From assembly GCA_001972305.1 (NCBI GenBank), contig BDDD01000358.1, positions 248,001-312,000 of the forward strand: a stretch of DNA of 64,000 nucleotides, in the 5' to 3' direction. The DNA comes from Cephalotus follicularis (Eukaryota > Streptophyta > Magnoliopsida > Oxalidales > Cephalotaceae). A program made the translations under genes and the position numbers. Of the stretch, positions 49,057-60,504 are shown piece by piece (within the stretch, counting starts at the first letter, position 1; every line of letters starts with the position of its first letter). The notes below the pieces were generated by a model. That model saw nothing but the letters and a program-made list of their open reading frames with translations, was not told the origin of the DNA and searched no databases.

Positions 49057-49549
49057 GCAGGTCAGACATATTTGACACGTCACATAGCATATGGGTTAAT
49101 TTATCTCATCGTTGAAAAAAGCAAACCATGGTTAATCTGCCAATGGCTATTGTCACCGATCCACCACGCTCTTCGTTATTGGCGAGTGTCTTCTTGTACC
49201 AGCATCTGCCGTCAGTTGTGGATGAAGGTTTTGGAATCAAATGAAGCACTGCCGGTGTTGGAGAGCTCTCTGTCTCATATCAAATGGCGGCTCAAATCTT
49301 CTACTAAGCGTCGATTCCAGATAGGTCTTTCCCTTTTAATTATTTGCCTCTCAATATATTGATTCGTTGATTAAACATACTTATATGGGTATTTCTTATA
49401 TTTTGAGTTTGTTGATCTTTTCTTTTTTATTTTTGAAAAAGGCGTTGAATATTTTATTTATATTGTATTTTTTACAATTATTGTAGGTGAAGCAAAAATT
49501 TGATGCCCTAGAAGCTAGGTTATCCAATCTTGGGTCAAATCCGACTCAG
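49057..49549 (+). other. Coding-like remnant, possible exons
   Basis: After CTGCAG at 49059 a frame stays open to 49362 (VEKSKPWLICQWLL, LPVLESSLSHIKWRLKSSTKRRFQ). A second short block follows an AG at 49486: VKQKFDALEARLSNLGSNPTQ to 49549, then GT. Composition and the splice-like borders resemble exons of a degraded gene, and the two blocks may not belong together. I do not recognise the protein. It could also be chance. Confidence 0.3.
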
Positions 49550-52066
49550 GTGAATTTTTTTCTTCTTTATTGTTTACAAATTATAAGTTTATAATCCTGA
49601 TGATATTTCGATACGTTGCAATCCATCAATTTTAGTTTATTATCAATGAAGTTCCAATATGAATGTAGTGATTTTTAGAGTAGTTTGGTTGTGAGTTCCT
49701 TATTCTATGGAGCGACAAAGGTGCTATTTTTATTCCAAAATTGAGTTCATAGGGTGCCACATGTTAGAATTTTTATTGACTATTTATATGATAATGCTAG
49801 CTTGGTATTTGATCAATTTTCTTGTTAACCAGTAGCAACATTTGATTGTTGCACATTAGATAGTTAATAAAACCATTATATGTTGGGTTCGGAGGGTAGA
49901 ATTCACAGAAAAATGCATATTCATGCTATACACGATTCTTGCGATCGAGGTCATATATGCTAAGTTTACCTCTACCTAGTGATGGAATCTTCAAGAAATA
50001 TTTCGTAATTTTTTCTACATTACCCTTATAAACCTGTGATCTTTGATGATTCAGAACAAAAGTTGTCTCTTTTTTTATTTTAATATGTTGATGTCAAGTA
50101 TCATCTTTTTGTAAATTGATATAATCTATTTTACACTTGGCTCAATAATCTGTTAAGTTTCTTAATTGCGTTATAATTATTTTTGGCAGGTTGATGGTTA
50201 CATTTTCCGCGAAGCAAAGCTCAATAATTTACTTCATTTCAGTTTTATGTTGCCTTTACTTTGTGTAATAGAGTTTTGGATGATTATAAAAGCAGTCTTT
50301 CTTGTGAAAATCAGAATGTATTAAGGAATAAATTGTGATGTGTTGATGCACCTTCTTTCTAATTTCTTTCTGCATTTTCTAATGTTATTATTTTTTTTTT
50401 TTTATGTTGCGCTTCTATGAGACTAAATGGTAAAGCAAGAAGATGATTCTGTCAGTATATTTATCAAATGCTCATTGTAACTTTCATTGGAGTGTTAGTA
50501 TCATTTGTAACATTGAGCCCCAAGTATGAGTGAGCTAGTAAACAATCAACAGGGGTGTAACAAACAGATGAAACAGTTGGATTGGCTATTCCCCCCTTGA
50601 AGTGGTGTGGTTGGCAACTGTAATTTGGCATAAAGAATTATAGCAAAGTTGTCTTTCTTGTGAACTATGTATGAAATCCCATAAACCTAGTAACTGTGTT
50701 TATATTTACTAGGTTTTGGCACCCATGAAACTTATATTGCAATATAGTTTGCCGCTTTGTCTGCCTTGAACTATGTTGAATATCCTTTTGATTGAGGCCA
50801 CACCTCTAGGAGTATATTGCAATATTGTAACAACTATCTGGTCATTTGACTAGTTACCTATGTGAGACGCATTTGAACATATGAGTGAATCACTTTTATG
50901 TTTTAACTTCCGCAAGCTCTCAAATGTCACTTTAAAGATGATGAATTCTATTGCAATTCTATCAAAATGGAAACTGAAAAAGTGAAAGCACTTATATGAG
51001 ATGCATTACCATCATAATTTTATAGTTTTGATGGATCATATGCACAGTATCTTCTTGGGGAAAGAGGCATCCTTACTAATACTCATAGATCATAATTTTA
51101 CCCAATAGGTAAATGTGGTGCTTTTAACTTCAAGCTACAAAACATCTAAGAGATACAATATGGAAGAAAATGAATTTCTTTTACTCGAAGCCACAAATAA
51201 AGTACATAAGAAAAATCCACTTGACAAAATAAGCGTCTTCGATACAGCATACTAGTTCGTAGGCAAATGTTAGACAGTTCATATACAACAATAACAACAA
51301 ACTTCTCCAATCTTTCTTTCACACATGTTGTCTCCAAATAGTAAGTGCAAGGACCTACAAACATGTAAACAATATTAATCAAAAAAGAAGAAGAAAAAGA
51401 AGCAAAGAATGATGAACCAGTCAAACATTACTTTTCATATGTTGATACTAATGTTAATGAAATCATAGAATCATCCCGTAATTATTTATAAGGATTGAGA
51501 AAAATATAAAAGTAAAACTAGGGGAGAGAAGTAAAGTACATATCATATGTTCTAGTTATGTGTAAAATATCAGTATACAGACCAAAACAACAAATAAATT
51601 ACACACAATATTATTATTTCTTACTCTGTTTTTGAATGATCCAAACAAATATGAGCAAAAAGTAGTAGGACCCAGAAATGAAATTCAACCAAAATGGTAA
51701 AAGAGAAAGAAAAAACTCAAAATATTAGAAGTTCCCATAAAATCTGTATATAACCCATGAACCAATATATTCAGAGACAAAGAAAGAAACAGCCGTCAAA
51801 TCTTGTACCAAAAAGATGCTCTGCTCCGATGATGGAAGTTGTGACCAGAGAAGAGAAGCGGAGTGAGAGATTCAGATGGCTGGGTCGATTGTTCAATTTT
51901 TGGGTAGTGGGAGAGGCTGAAATCACGTGGGGAGAGAGAGAGAGAGAGAGAAAACAAGTTAACCGTGGTTTATTAACAGGTAGCAAAATTTATTAATAAG
52001 TTTGGGGGTTTTTTCAATCTCTACCCTCATATTCCCTTCTAATGTCAAAGAACCCTCGTTGGTGAA
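49550..52066. other. Intergenic, AT-rich
   Basis: No gene supported. 51760-51930 on minus is CT-rich and resembles a 5' leader, next to a (GA)n microsatellite at 51930-51951; a transcript starting there on minus is possible but unproven. Confidence 0.5.
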
Positions 52067-52079
52067 AGAGTAATTTGGG

Positions 52080-52330
52080 CGGCAAGCGAACCAAGCTTTT
52101 CGCGAGCAGCTTGTGGCTCGGCTCGATAAGAGCTCGTTCGTGTTCGTTCGATAAGCTTAACGAACCGAGCTCGAGCTCGATTTTTATGCTCGTTAAGATT
52201 AACGAGTCGAACTCGAACAGAGAAGCGTTCGAATCGTTAATGTTTACGAACAGAGAAGCGTTCGAATCGTTAATGTTTGCGAACAAATTCGTTAATAGGC
52301 TCGTTGATAAGCTTGATAATATGTATGTTA
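52080..52330. repeat. hAT left subterminal repeats
   Basis: Repeated AACGAACCGAGCTCGAGCTCG and CGTTCGAATCGTTAATGTTT motifs; a 43-bp unit containing AACAGAGAAGCGTTCGAATC occurs twice in tandem at 52218-52287. Such motifs bind hAT transposase. Confidence 0.75.
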
Positions 52331-53050
52331 TTTATAAAAATATACTCTGGTTACATTGAGGTTAAGGTTTTAACCCATGACCTCTTGGATATAAATATGA
52401 TCTTTAACCAGTAAGTTGTACCAAACATTTTACTTATATTTAACATTTTTATTTCAATTATAGTCAACAAAAAATATTTAAACAATAGAAATAAAACTAT
52501 ATCAATTAAAACTCTAATATAAAATTAAAGAAGAGAGTACCTAATTGCATATGAGAAATACTTAATACAATATAATAATTGTTATGTCTTATACGATTAT
52601 CTGACTTATGATTGATATTCTATTGAATAAGGTATTCTTCAATTATATACGATAAAATAATATAACAATTTTGATTACAATCCATAAATAAAATTATTAA
52701 GACATTCAATTATCCAGACGAGTGAATAAATTAACCATAGATATAATATCAAATTTAATAAATAGATTCATAAAACATAAATTATGCATTAGCTAATAAT
52801 AATTAAGAAGACTTTAACTTTAATCTCCAAATTGAAACTTTTTAGTTGATTACACACAAAAAAAACTATTGTTAATTCAATATTTGTGTCATATATATTG
52901 TTCATTAATACATTATGAATTTTGATCATTTAACTTATATCAGTAATAAAGGATATACATTATATTCCTATGTGATGTATTAGTATAAAACACCTATATT
53001 AATCATATTGCTATATATAGATAAAATCGATATACATGATGTATTGTGTA

Positions 53051-53083
<33 letters not shown>

Positions 53084-54315
53084 CCAATGATTATATTTAT
53101 AAAATATACATGTTAAATATAATAATTATATTAATTCACCACATAATAGTATAATATGTCGTCTCGTATTCACTTTACCCTTAATAATATATGTTAATGT
53201 CATAAATAGCTATTAGTAAAACTCATGTGATGTTTATTACCTTATATAATATATTAACATAACTGAAAGTGATATGTGTCATATTATGAATCATAATTAT
53301 CTTATATATTATATAATATATCATTAAATACTTATAGGTTGGATATACAACATATTTAAAATAGTATACAATATAACACTCATTAATCGTTATCTCAAAT
53401 ATATATATACATATATTATACATTAATCTCACAAATCTTAAATCTATATGACTATATTTTTATCCCTAATAATATCCCTTATATATCAATTGCCAAACAA
53501 ACCCTACAACCTATCAATTACCCACCCAATACCCGAAAATTTGAATTGGCATTTGGGCTTAAAATTGGCCTGTGCTTATGCCTTCAGGATTATAGCCCAG
53601 TGAGCCCACTGATCGGTCCATTACACACAGCTCCGCACCGCATTGTGCTTGCAGCAAAACGCACGCTTCAACATTTTGCCATCCTCTCCCAATTCCCAAA
53701 TCGCAAATCACAGACGCACACCGTTTCCACATTTCGTTCGCAACCCTAGCACTGTCAACGGCGGCTCCTCCTCGTCTCCTTGCCTCCTCATCCGATTTCG
53801 TTAGCAACAGCAAGTCGACAACGAGTCAACGACGTATCCTCATCATCTCCTCTCCTCTCCCTCTCACTCTCCCGACTCAGACAGTTGATGGTGTGTATAA
53901 ACTAGGTTAGTCACTTCTTTTTCTTTTGTTTTTGTTTTTAGTTGGTGAATCATTACTTGTGACTGATTATTTCTTAGCCTGTTCCTGAATTGTTGCATCC
54001 CCTGGTTTTTGTTTTTTTGTTTTTATTTTAAATTTGAGCCGAGGATTTAATTTATTTATAGATGCTACTGGTGGTGTATTAGATTATCGTATAATTGTTT
54101 ATTTATTGAATTTATTTACTGAATCGGTCAATAGCTTATATACTCTCCCTCTCAGACATTTTTAAGCTTATATACTCTCCCTCTCAGACATTTTTAAGTC
54201 ATCATACAATTAGAGCAGTCATGTACACACATCTCTTAACCTTTCACTGACAATAATGTACACACAGTAGTACCTGAGCACAATTGTGTATTTACAAGTC
54301 GATGTGTGACCTGAA
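52331..54315. other. hAT interior, non-coding 5' part
   Basis: 52330-53540 is strongly AT-rich with a (GT)n(AT)n microsatellite at 53047-53082. 53560-53905 is CT-rich and of higher GC, like a plant 5' leader, and ends in a possible donor (ACTAG|GTTAGT near 53905). It may be the non-coding first exon of the transposase, whose ATG follows an AG acceptor at 54723. Confidence 0.5.
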
Positions 54316-54615
54316 TTAATAGGATTTTGAATAGCCTGCCACTGTAGTTCGGCTAGTTAGGGAAGGTTTCATAATAACTAGAGCAGATTCATTAGCTCCA
54401 GCTTTCAAAGCAGCCCTTCCAGCTTCCAGGAACCTCTTGACCGCATCCTCCGCATACCAGTTGGCTTCACGCACAGTCATGTACTTGCCAATGTCTGGGT
54501 ATGTATTCAGGACATAGTCTCCATTGAGCTGTGATACAAGTTGTATCAGTTCAACTTGGAACTCTGACAATGTCTTTTCTTCTTTTGGTCCAAATGGCCT
54601 CAGTGACATCTTCAA
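54316..54615 (-). CDS. Reverse-strand ORF of 99 residues inside the hAT element, possible captured fragment
   Basis: Opens ATG at 54615 (MKMSLRPFGPKEEK; a second ATG at 54609) and runs to TAA at 54318-54316. It looks protein-like: SEFQVELIQLVSQLNGDY, YPDIGKYMTVREANWY, AEDAVKRFLEAGRAALKAG, in a region where flanking DNA is AT-rich. It faces against the transposase gene and lies in its presumed 5' intron. I do not recognise the family. It may be a captured host exon or part of a real small gene; no promoter is evident. Confidence 0.4.
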   Translation of the reverse strand: MKMSLRPFGPKEEKTLSEFQVELIQLVSQLNGDYVLNTYPDIGKYMTVREANWYAEDAVKRFLEAGRAALKAGANESALVIMKPSLTSRTTVAGYSKSY

Positions 54616-54724
54616 TTCCGGAAGGGTTTATGCATCAGATTTTAACGTTGAATTGAATAAAATATGTTTGTTATCTTTTGTAATAATGTAGCTTGGCAAT
54701 CCTCCCTCTTTTTATTTTTTCAGA

Positions 54725-56785
54725 ATGTCCAGTGGCCTACAAGATTCAACACCAGAACAAGTTATGGATGATGCAAATATAAGTGTGGTTGAAGCGTTTA
54801 ATGTGGATGAACATGAGGAACCTGAACGAACTGAGAATCAAGAAGAAGAAGAAGACGAAGAAGAAGAAAATGAGAATCCATTTGAGAAGAAGAAAAGAAA
54901 GAAGAGATCAAGAGTTTGGCAAGACTTTAAGGATGTTGAAATCCAAGGAGTGAAAAAAATTCAATGCATCCATTGTAAAAAGACATTCGGGATTCCTAAA
55001 TCTGGTACCACAACCCAGTTCTCAAGACATTTGGATGCTTGTCCAAGAAGAAAGAGTATGGCAAAGGGACAAATGAGCATTCATGTCAATCAAGCAAAGT
55101 CAGAGAGTGTGGCCTCAATAGAAAATTTCAAATATGAACAAGCAAAGATAAGGGAGATTGCTGCTCATATGATAATGGTTCATGAGTTGCCATTTAACTT
55201 CATGGAGTATGAGTTGTTTAATTTGTTAATGAGGACTGCAACTCCTAATTATCAAAAGATCTCACGGACTACATCAAAAACTGATTGTGTAGCAGCATAT
55301 GAGATTGAGAAGAAAAGGTTGAAGACAATGTTGAAAGGGATTGATAGAGTGAGTATTACAACAAACTTGTGGACATCGGGTCAGAAAATTCAGTATATGG
55401 TTTTGACATGTCACTTTGTGGATGCTGATTGGAAGTTACAGAAGCGGAATTTGAATTTTTGCGATGTTCTACCTCCTCATACTGGGACTGCCATATACAA
55501 TGCTATATTTAAGTGTCTTGTTGAGTGGGGAATAGAGCACAAGGTATGCTCTATAACAGTTGACAATGCTAGTAACAATGATGCAGCGGTTATAGCCTTA
55601 AAAAGAAATCCTGCTTTTGTAAAAAGGCTCCCCTTGGGTGGTGAGCTATTCCATGTGCGTTGTTGTGCTCACATACTTAACATCCTGGTACAAGAAGGGC
55701 TTTCTCATATCAGTAGTGTCATTGTAAATTTTCGTGAGAGTGTGAAGCATATTGCCGCCTCGCCATCAAGGTTGATCACATTTGGTGATGTCGCAAAGCA
55801 ATTTCAAGTGCCAAAGAAGAAGATGATTTTGGACTGCTGCACACGATGGAATGCAACGTACATGCTACAAGCTGCCTTGGAGTTTAGAGAGGTGTTCTCC
55901 CAATATCAACAAAGAGACCCTTCTTATATACACTTGCCAAGTGATGAAGATTGGGACAAAGTTGCTGAGGTTTGTTCTTTTTTGACCCTTTTCAATGAAG
56001 TGACTCACATCATATCAGGTACTGAATATCCAACTTCTAATTTATTTCTTCCGGAGCTATGGAGAGTGAAAGAATTATTGGATGAAAAAAGCATGGCTGA
56101 AAATGTGAATGTGTGAAATATGGCTATGACAATGAAAGCAAAATTTGATAAGTATTGGGGTGAGTCTAACTTGTTAATTAGTATTACTGCCATTTTAGAT
56201 CCAAGAAATAAGATGAAATTGATTGAGTTTTGTTTTCCATCTATTTATTATCCGATAGATGTAGCTAATGAATATATTGCTATTGTTCGCAAGAATTTGT
56301 ATGATCTATATGAGGAATATGAAACTGCACATACGTTGGCTACTCTTGAGAAAACCACTCAAGGTGATGGGACAGAGGGTGGTTCTAGTAGCCAACTTAA
56401 TGTTGGAAAAGGTAGATCTAGTGGGAGGTCAAGGTTTGATATGTTCATTAGAAGTGTGGACTCTGTTGAGTATGTTAAATCAGAGCTTGATGTTTATCTG
56501 TGGGAGAATATTTATATTTGTGATGAGGCCGTTGACTCTCAATTTGATGTTTTAGATTGGTGGAAGGTAAATAGTTTTAAGTTTCGTATCTTATCGAAGA
56601 TGGCATGCGATATATTGTCTATTCCCATAAGTACGGTAGCATCGGAATCTGCATTTAGTGCTGGAGGTAGGGTCATTGATACATTTCGTTCATCATTGTC
56701 AACCGAAACTGTTCAAGTACTACTTTGTGGAGAAGATTGGTATCGCAGCTATTATGGCATAAAAAGGAGATCAAAAGTAAGTTAA
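54725..56785 (+). pseudogene. hAT transposase (BED finger, RICESLEEPER type), one nonsense codon
   Basis: One frame of 687 codons from ATG 54725 (after an AG acceptor) to TAA 56785. An acidic N-terminus is followed by KKRKKRSRVW, a BED zinc finger (about residues 60-112: CIHCKKTFGIP, FSRHLDACPRR), the RNase H-like catalytic core (SITTNLWTS, TVDNASNND, CAHILNILVQEGL, CTRWNATY, WDKVAEVCSFL), and the C-terminal hAT dimerisation region (LDWWKVNSFKF, TVASESAFSAGGR). TGA at 56114-56116 replaces an expected Trp at residue 464. The first catalytic Asp of the family (TTDxW) is Asn214 here (AAC at 55364-55366). Catalytic Asp and Glu of the later motifs remain. The copy should be inactive for transposition. 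Confidence 0.92.
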
Positions 56786-57489
56786 TGTGTATGTTTAATT
56801 AGCATACGAATGATTTTGTATTCATCATTCTAATGGTTTGATTTTTTTTAATAGACCAAAGAAGATATAAAGGAGATTATTTTACCTTAAAGGTTGTTTT
56901 GATATCTTTACCAGGTTTGATATCAAGCCTACTTCACCCTGTTTTTATCAACAACTTTCATGACCTTTCAATTCACACTGATGTGTTATATAAATTTGTT
57001 GTTTCATTTGGCAGGTCAGCAGGTGAGAATCCTCAGGCAGAGGTAAGACGCTTTTTAATATTCTGAATAGATGAAATATGATAATTTTTTATTCTTAATT
57101 GGTCAGCATGATTTAAGGCCAATCTAGCTAATGAGATTATGTTTGTGTTGGAATTCTTGTTGACAATGTAAATCTTTTTACATTAAGTACTTAATGAGCA
57201 TTAAATTTTGCAGAGTTAGCTCAGAATTCATTTTTTGAGACTGGTGTGTCATGGCAAGTCCGTTGGCAGTAAAGGATTTGTGGCCATGCATTGACATAAT
57301 GACATGTATTATTTTTTTGTACTGTGCAAGATTAACAATATTTTGAGACTTTAATTGTATGTTGGATTTGTTATTGACTTGCAGTTGTATGTTGGACTCT
57401 GATTTGTTATTGGTTTGTAAGAATTATTTTGGCGAAATTGCAGTAATGTATTTCATTTATTTGTTGGTAGATATGTTATTTGGGAAATG

Positions 57490-57704
57490 GCAGTGAATTT
57501 TTAACGAGCTCGAGCTCGATTCGTTACCCATAACGAGTCGAGCTCGAGTCGAGCTCGAACTTTTATAATTCTTATCGAGTCGAGTTCGAACAACAATTTA
57601 TAGACTCGTTAAAAGCTCGGCTCGAACTCGAACTCGATAAAAACTTAACGAACCGAGCTCGAACAGGTCAATACTCGGCTCGACTCGGTTCGTTTGTACC
57701 CCTA
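57490..57704. repeat. hAT right subterminal repeats
   Basis: Repeated AACGAGTCGAGCTCGAGTCG and AACGAACCGAGCTCGAAC motifs in both orientations, mirroring the left block. Confidence 0.75.
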
Positions 57705-57712
57705 AGAGTAAT

Positions 57713-58015
57713 AATGACGTTTTTATTTTAAATTTAAGTTTGGAACCATCAATTTTTATTTTTTATTTTTTGTTTGTACTTTTTAAAATTTTTAAGAATG
57801 GTTGAGTGCTCTCCTCTCTGACACGAGGTCAGAGGTTTGAGTCCTCATTTTTACGAAGTAGTTATATTGAAGAGATTTAATATGGAAAGTACCTACAAAT
57901 CTCTTGTGCAGAACCATCAATTTTTATTTTTTAAAAATTTTAATTTTTAGAGGGCTAGTTCACAATCGAATGGTTGAGTTATTCTCTTATATAACATAGA
58001 GATTTAAAGTTAAAA
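57713..58015. other. Intergenic with a weak tRNA-like motif
   Basis: 57790-57845 contains GGTTGAGTGCTC and GAGGTTTGAGTCC, which resemble tRNA A and B boxes as in SINEs. No poly-A tail or TSD was found. Confidence 0.3.
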
Positions 58016-58020
58016 GTCGC

Positions 58021-58832
58021 TGATGTGGGGAAAAACCTATCTATATCAAGAATGACACGTGTCCCCCCGAAGACATCGCCAAGTGTCTAGAGGCATTAAG
58101 GCTTATATGAGTATTAGCCGAGGAAGCTCATTAACTACGAAAACAATAATGGGCGAGGAACACCACCTCGACAATAGTGTCGAGGATATCCTTTGTGTCT
58201 GCTTCACAGAAGCCACCCTCCTCGGCATCAGTGTCGAGGAACTCCAGGTTAGTTACGTGGCGGAGGACGTCCTCCTCTGCACCAGTGTCAAGGACCCACC
58301 TATCAGTTGCAGTACTGAAGATCTCCTCGGCAGCACTGCTGCAGAGGACCTCCTCTTCAGTTATGGAATGAGGCCGTGAAATCAGCCTACATTCTAGGAA
58401 CCATCTATTCAAATATGGAAAGATAAGACATGATAAACATCAAATGGGGAAAGCACCTACAAATCTGGCGGAGATCAAGGGAAATGACCGAGATCCTCGG
58501 CATTTCCTTAGGGGATACACATCCGCTCCTAAACACACGCTCAGACAGTTACACTCATACACTATAAATACTAGTTCAACAGTCAGAACAAAGGTCAGCC
58601 ATTTTTATACCTAAAGAACCTTGTTTTCTCTGTGCAAAGCCTAACTTGAGTGTTGGAGTGTCCCCGAGAGAACATCCTCTTGGACCTTCAACGTATTTGC
58701 TTTTTTATGCATAGAAAATCAATCACATAGTTACCCTCAACCTTCATCTCGGAGCATTCGAACATCGTTTCCCTCAACAAATAAAAGCCCTTCACGTAGG
58801 ATACTGCTGAAGGAAGATTTTTTGTATCAACA
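58021..58832 (+). mobile_element. Tat solo LTR, plus orientation
   Basis: TSD GTCGC at 58016-58020 and 58833-58837. Starts TGATGTGGGG, ends TTGTATCAACA (812 bp). Contains imperfect repeats of a GAGGA...CTCCTC unit at 58190-58360, a TATAAATA box at 58563-58570 and a GTGTCCCCGAGAG block near the end shared inversely with 48230. Confidence 0.92.
58563..58570 (+). promoter_or_regulatory. TATA box in solo LTR
   Basis: TATAAATA, same position relative to the LTR ends as in the other Tat LTRs of the window; it would drive transcription rightward toward the truncated Tat element at 59437. Confidence 0.5.
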
Positions 58833-58837
58833 GTCGC

Positions 58838-59436
58838 TAATAATATATAATTTTTTTAATTTTTTAAATAAAATTAAAATTTACAAGAATTTAATTTTAA
58901 ACTTTTTAATTTATATAACCATTATCAAAAAAGCTGAACATAAAAAAAAGCTGAAACCATGTATTTTTTATTTTTAACTTAAAAAATCATTAAAAACAAA
59001 AGTAAAAAACGCAAATCATGACTACTCCCAAAAAAAAAAGTAAATATAAAGTATGTTTGATACAATTGTGTCTTTCACAAAAATGTTGTGTGAAAATATT
59101 GTGAATAAAAGAACTGTGAGTAAAATTGTTATAGTAAAATTGAAAGTGTTTGGTACATTCAACTACCAAAAGTGCTTATGCGAACAAAAACGGTGAATAA
59201 ACGTTTGGTAAATATATCTTTAAAGTGCTGTACATATATAAAATGACTAAAATGAACATAAAATTTTAAAAAACATGAAGATGTGTACTCATGAAATAAA
59301 TACTGTTAGTTAATGAAAGAGAGTAGGGTATATGGGTCTTAAATGATTGAATTAAATGTATGAAAATATGAACCTATAAAAAAACACTTTCCTAATCAAT
59401 ATATTTTAGTATGGTGAGAAAATGTTTTTCTGTAGT
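58838..59436. other. AT-rich spacer
   Basis: No gene. 59140-59230 contains GTTTGGTACATTCAAC and ACGTTTGGTAAATAT, faintly like the MITE at 44031, so a decayed relative is possible. Confidence 0.45.
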
Positions 59437-59610
59437 TGATATGGGAAAAATTCCACCCAAAAAATATTGCCACGTGTCCTTGGAAAAACAAGACAATTGT
59501 CATTCAAAGCTACAGACACGTGATCGGGCGTTTACAATCTGAAAAAATAACGCACAATAACGCTCCGGCGTAAAATCAGGGAAATGACGAGATACTCTGC
59601 ATTTCCTAGG
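59437..59610 (+). repeat. Truncated 5' LTR of the second Tat element
   Basis: First 170 bp or so of a Tat LTR. The last shared segment is GAAATGACGAGATACTCTGC, comparable to GAAATGACCGAGATCCTCGG in the solo LTR near 58482; pol coding sequence follows at once. Confidence 0.75.
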
Positions 59611-59611
59611 G

Positions 59612-60497
59612 GTACAATAATCATTTCAGAAGTGATGGTACATAAACTGAGTGTAGATCCAACAAGGCCACCAATTAGGCAAAAGAAAAGAAACTTCACA
59701 CCCGAGCGACAGCAGCTGATAGTAGAGGAAGTCAATAAGCTGTTGCTAGCGAGTTTCATAAGGGAAGTGCATTATTCTGAGTGGTTGGCAAACCCGGTCC
59801 TAGTCAAGAAGGCTAATGGAAAGTGGAGGATGTGCATTGATTTTACAGACCTCAACAAAGTTTGCCCAAAATATCACTTTCCCCTCCCGAAGATTGATCA
59901 ATTGGTGGATGCAACCTCAGGCTACAGAATGTTGAGTTTCTTGGATGCTTACTCGGGATATAATCAAATCCCTATGTATGAGCCAGACGAGAACAAAAAA
60001 GCATTCATCACTGATAGGGGTATGTATTGCTACAAAGTCATGCCCTTTGGATTGAAGAATGCGGGTGCGACCTACCAGTGGTTGGTCAATAAAATCTTTG
60101 CACCTCAGATCGGGAGAAATATGGAGGTGTATATTGACGATATGCACATCAAGACACCAGCAAGGAGCCTTCACATTAAAGACTTGGAGGAGACCTTTGA
60201 AATACTAAGAAGATACAAGATGAGACTCAATACTTTCAAGTGTACTTTTGGGGTCACCTTTGGTAAGCTCCTCGGGTTTATGGTTTCTAGCAGAGGAATA
60301 GAGGCCAACCCAGAGAAGATCTCGACAATTTAGAGCTTGAAGCCTCCTCAATCTATCAGGGATATACAGAGATTAAATGGCAAAATTACAGCCATGAGTA
60401 GATTTGTTTCCAAGTCAGCAGAAAAATGCCTTCCTTTTTTCAAGGTAATAAGATATCCCAAGGGGTTTTCTTGGATGGAAGAATGTCAGGCGCAGTG
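59612..60497 (+). pseudogene. Tat reverse transcriptase, second element
   Basis: Begins in the RT leader (IISEVMVHKLSVDPTRP) and contains LVKKANGKWRMCIDFTDLNK, FLDAYSGYNQIP, VMPFGLKNAGATYQWLV and an intact YIDD box (VYIDDM, about 60131). TAG at 60331-60333 interrupts, then the same frame continues to KCLPFFKVIRYPKGF and EECQAQ before TGA at about 60498-60500. About 60 residues of the following RNase H are absent at the repeat C junction. Confidence 0.88.
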
Positions 60498-60504
60498 AGT
60501 GCAA

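Larger units (their letters stand above)
52067..57712 (+). mobile_element. hAT element, complete, 8-bp TSD AGAGTAAT
   Basis: AGAGTAAT at 52067-52074 and 57705-57712 flank a 5,630-bp unit. Ends: TTGGGCGGCAAGCGAACC (52075) and, inverted, TAGGGGTACAAACGAACC (57704), an imperfect terminal inverted repeat. Subterminal blocks rich in GAGCTCGA/TCGTTAA lie at 52080-52330 and 57490-57700. One transposase gene is inside, on plus. Confidence 0.93.

Noticed and set aside
51757..51996. 79-residue ORF next to (GA)n
   Set aside because: Partly translated microsatellite; the opposite strand looks more like an untranslated leader.
57790..57850. tRNA gene
   Set aside because: Only weak A- and B-box likeness, no cloverleaf could be drawn; at most a SINE remnant.
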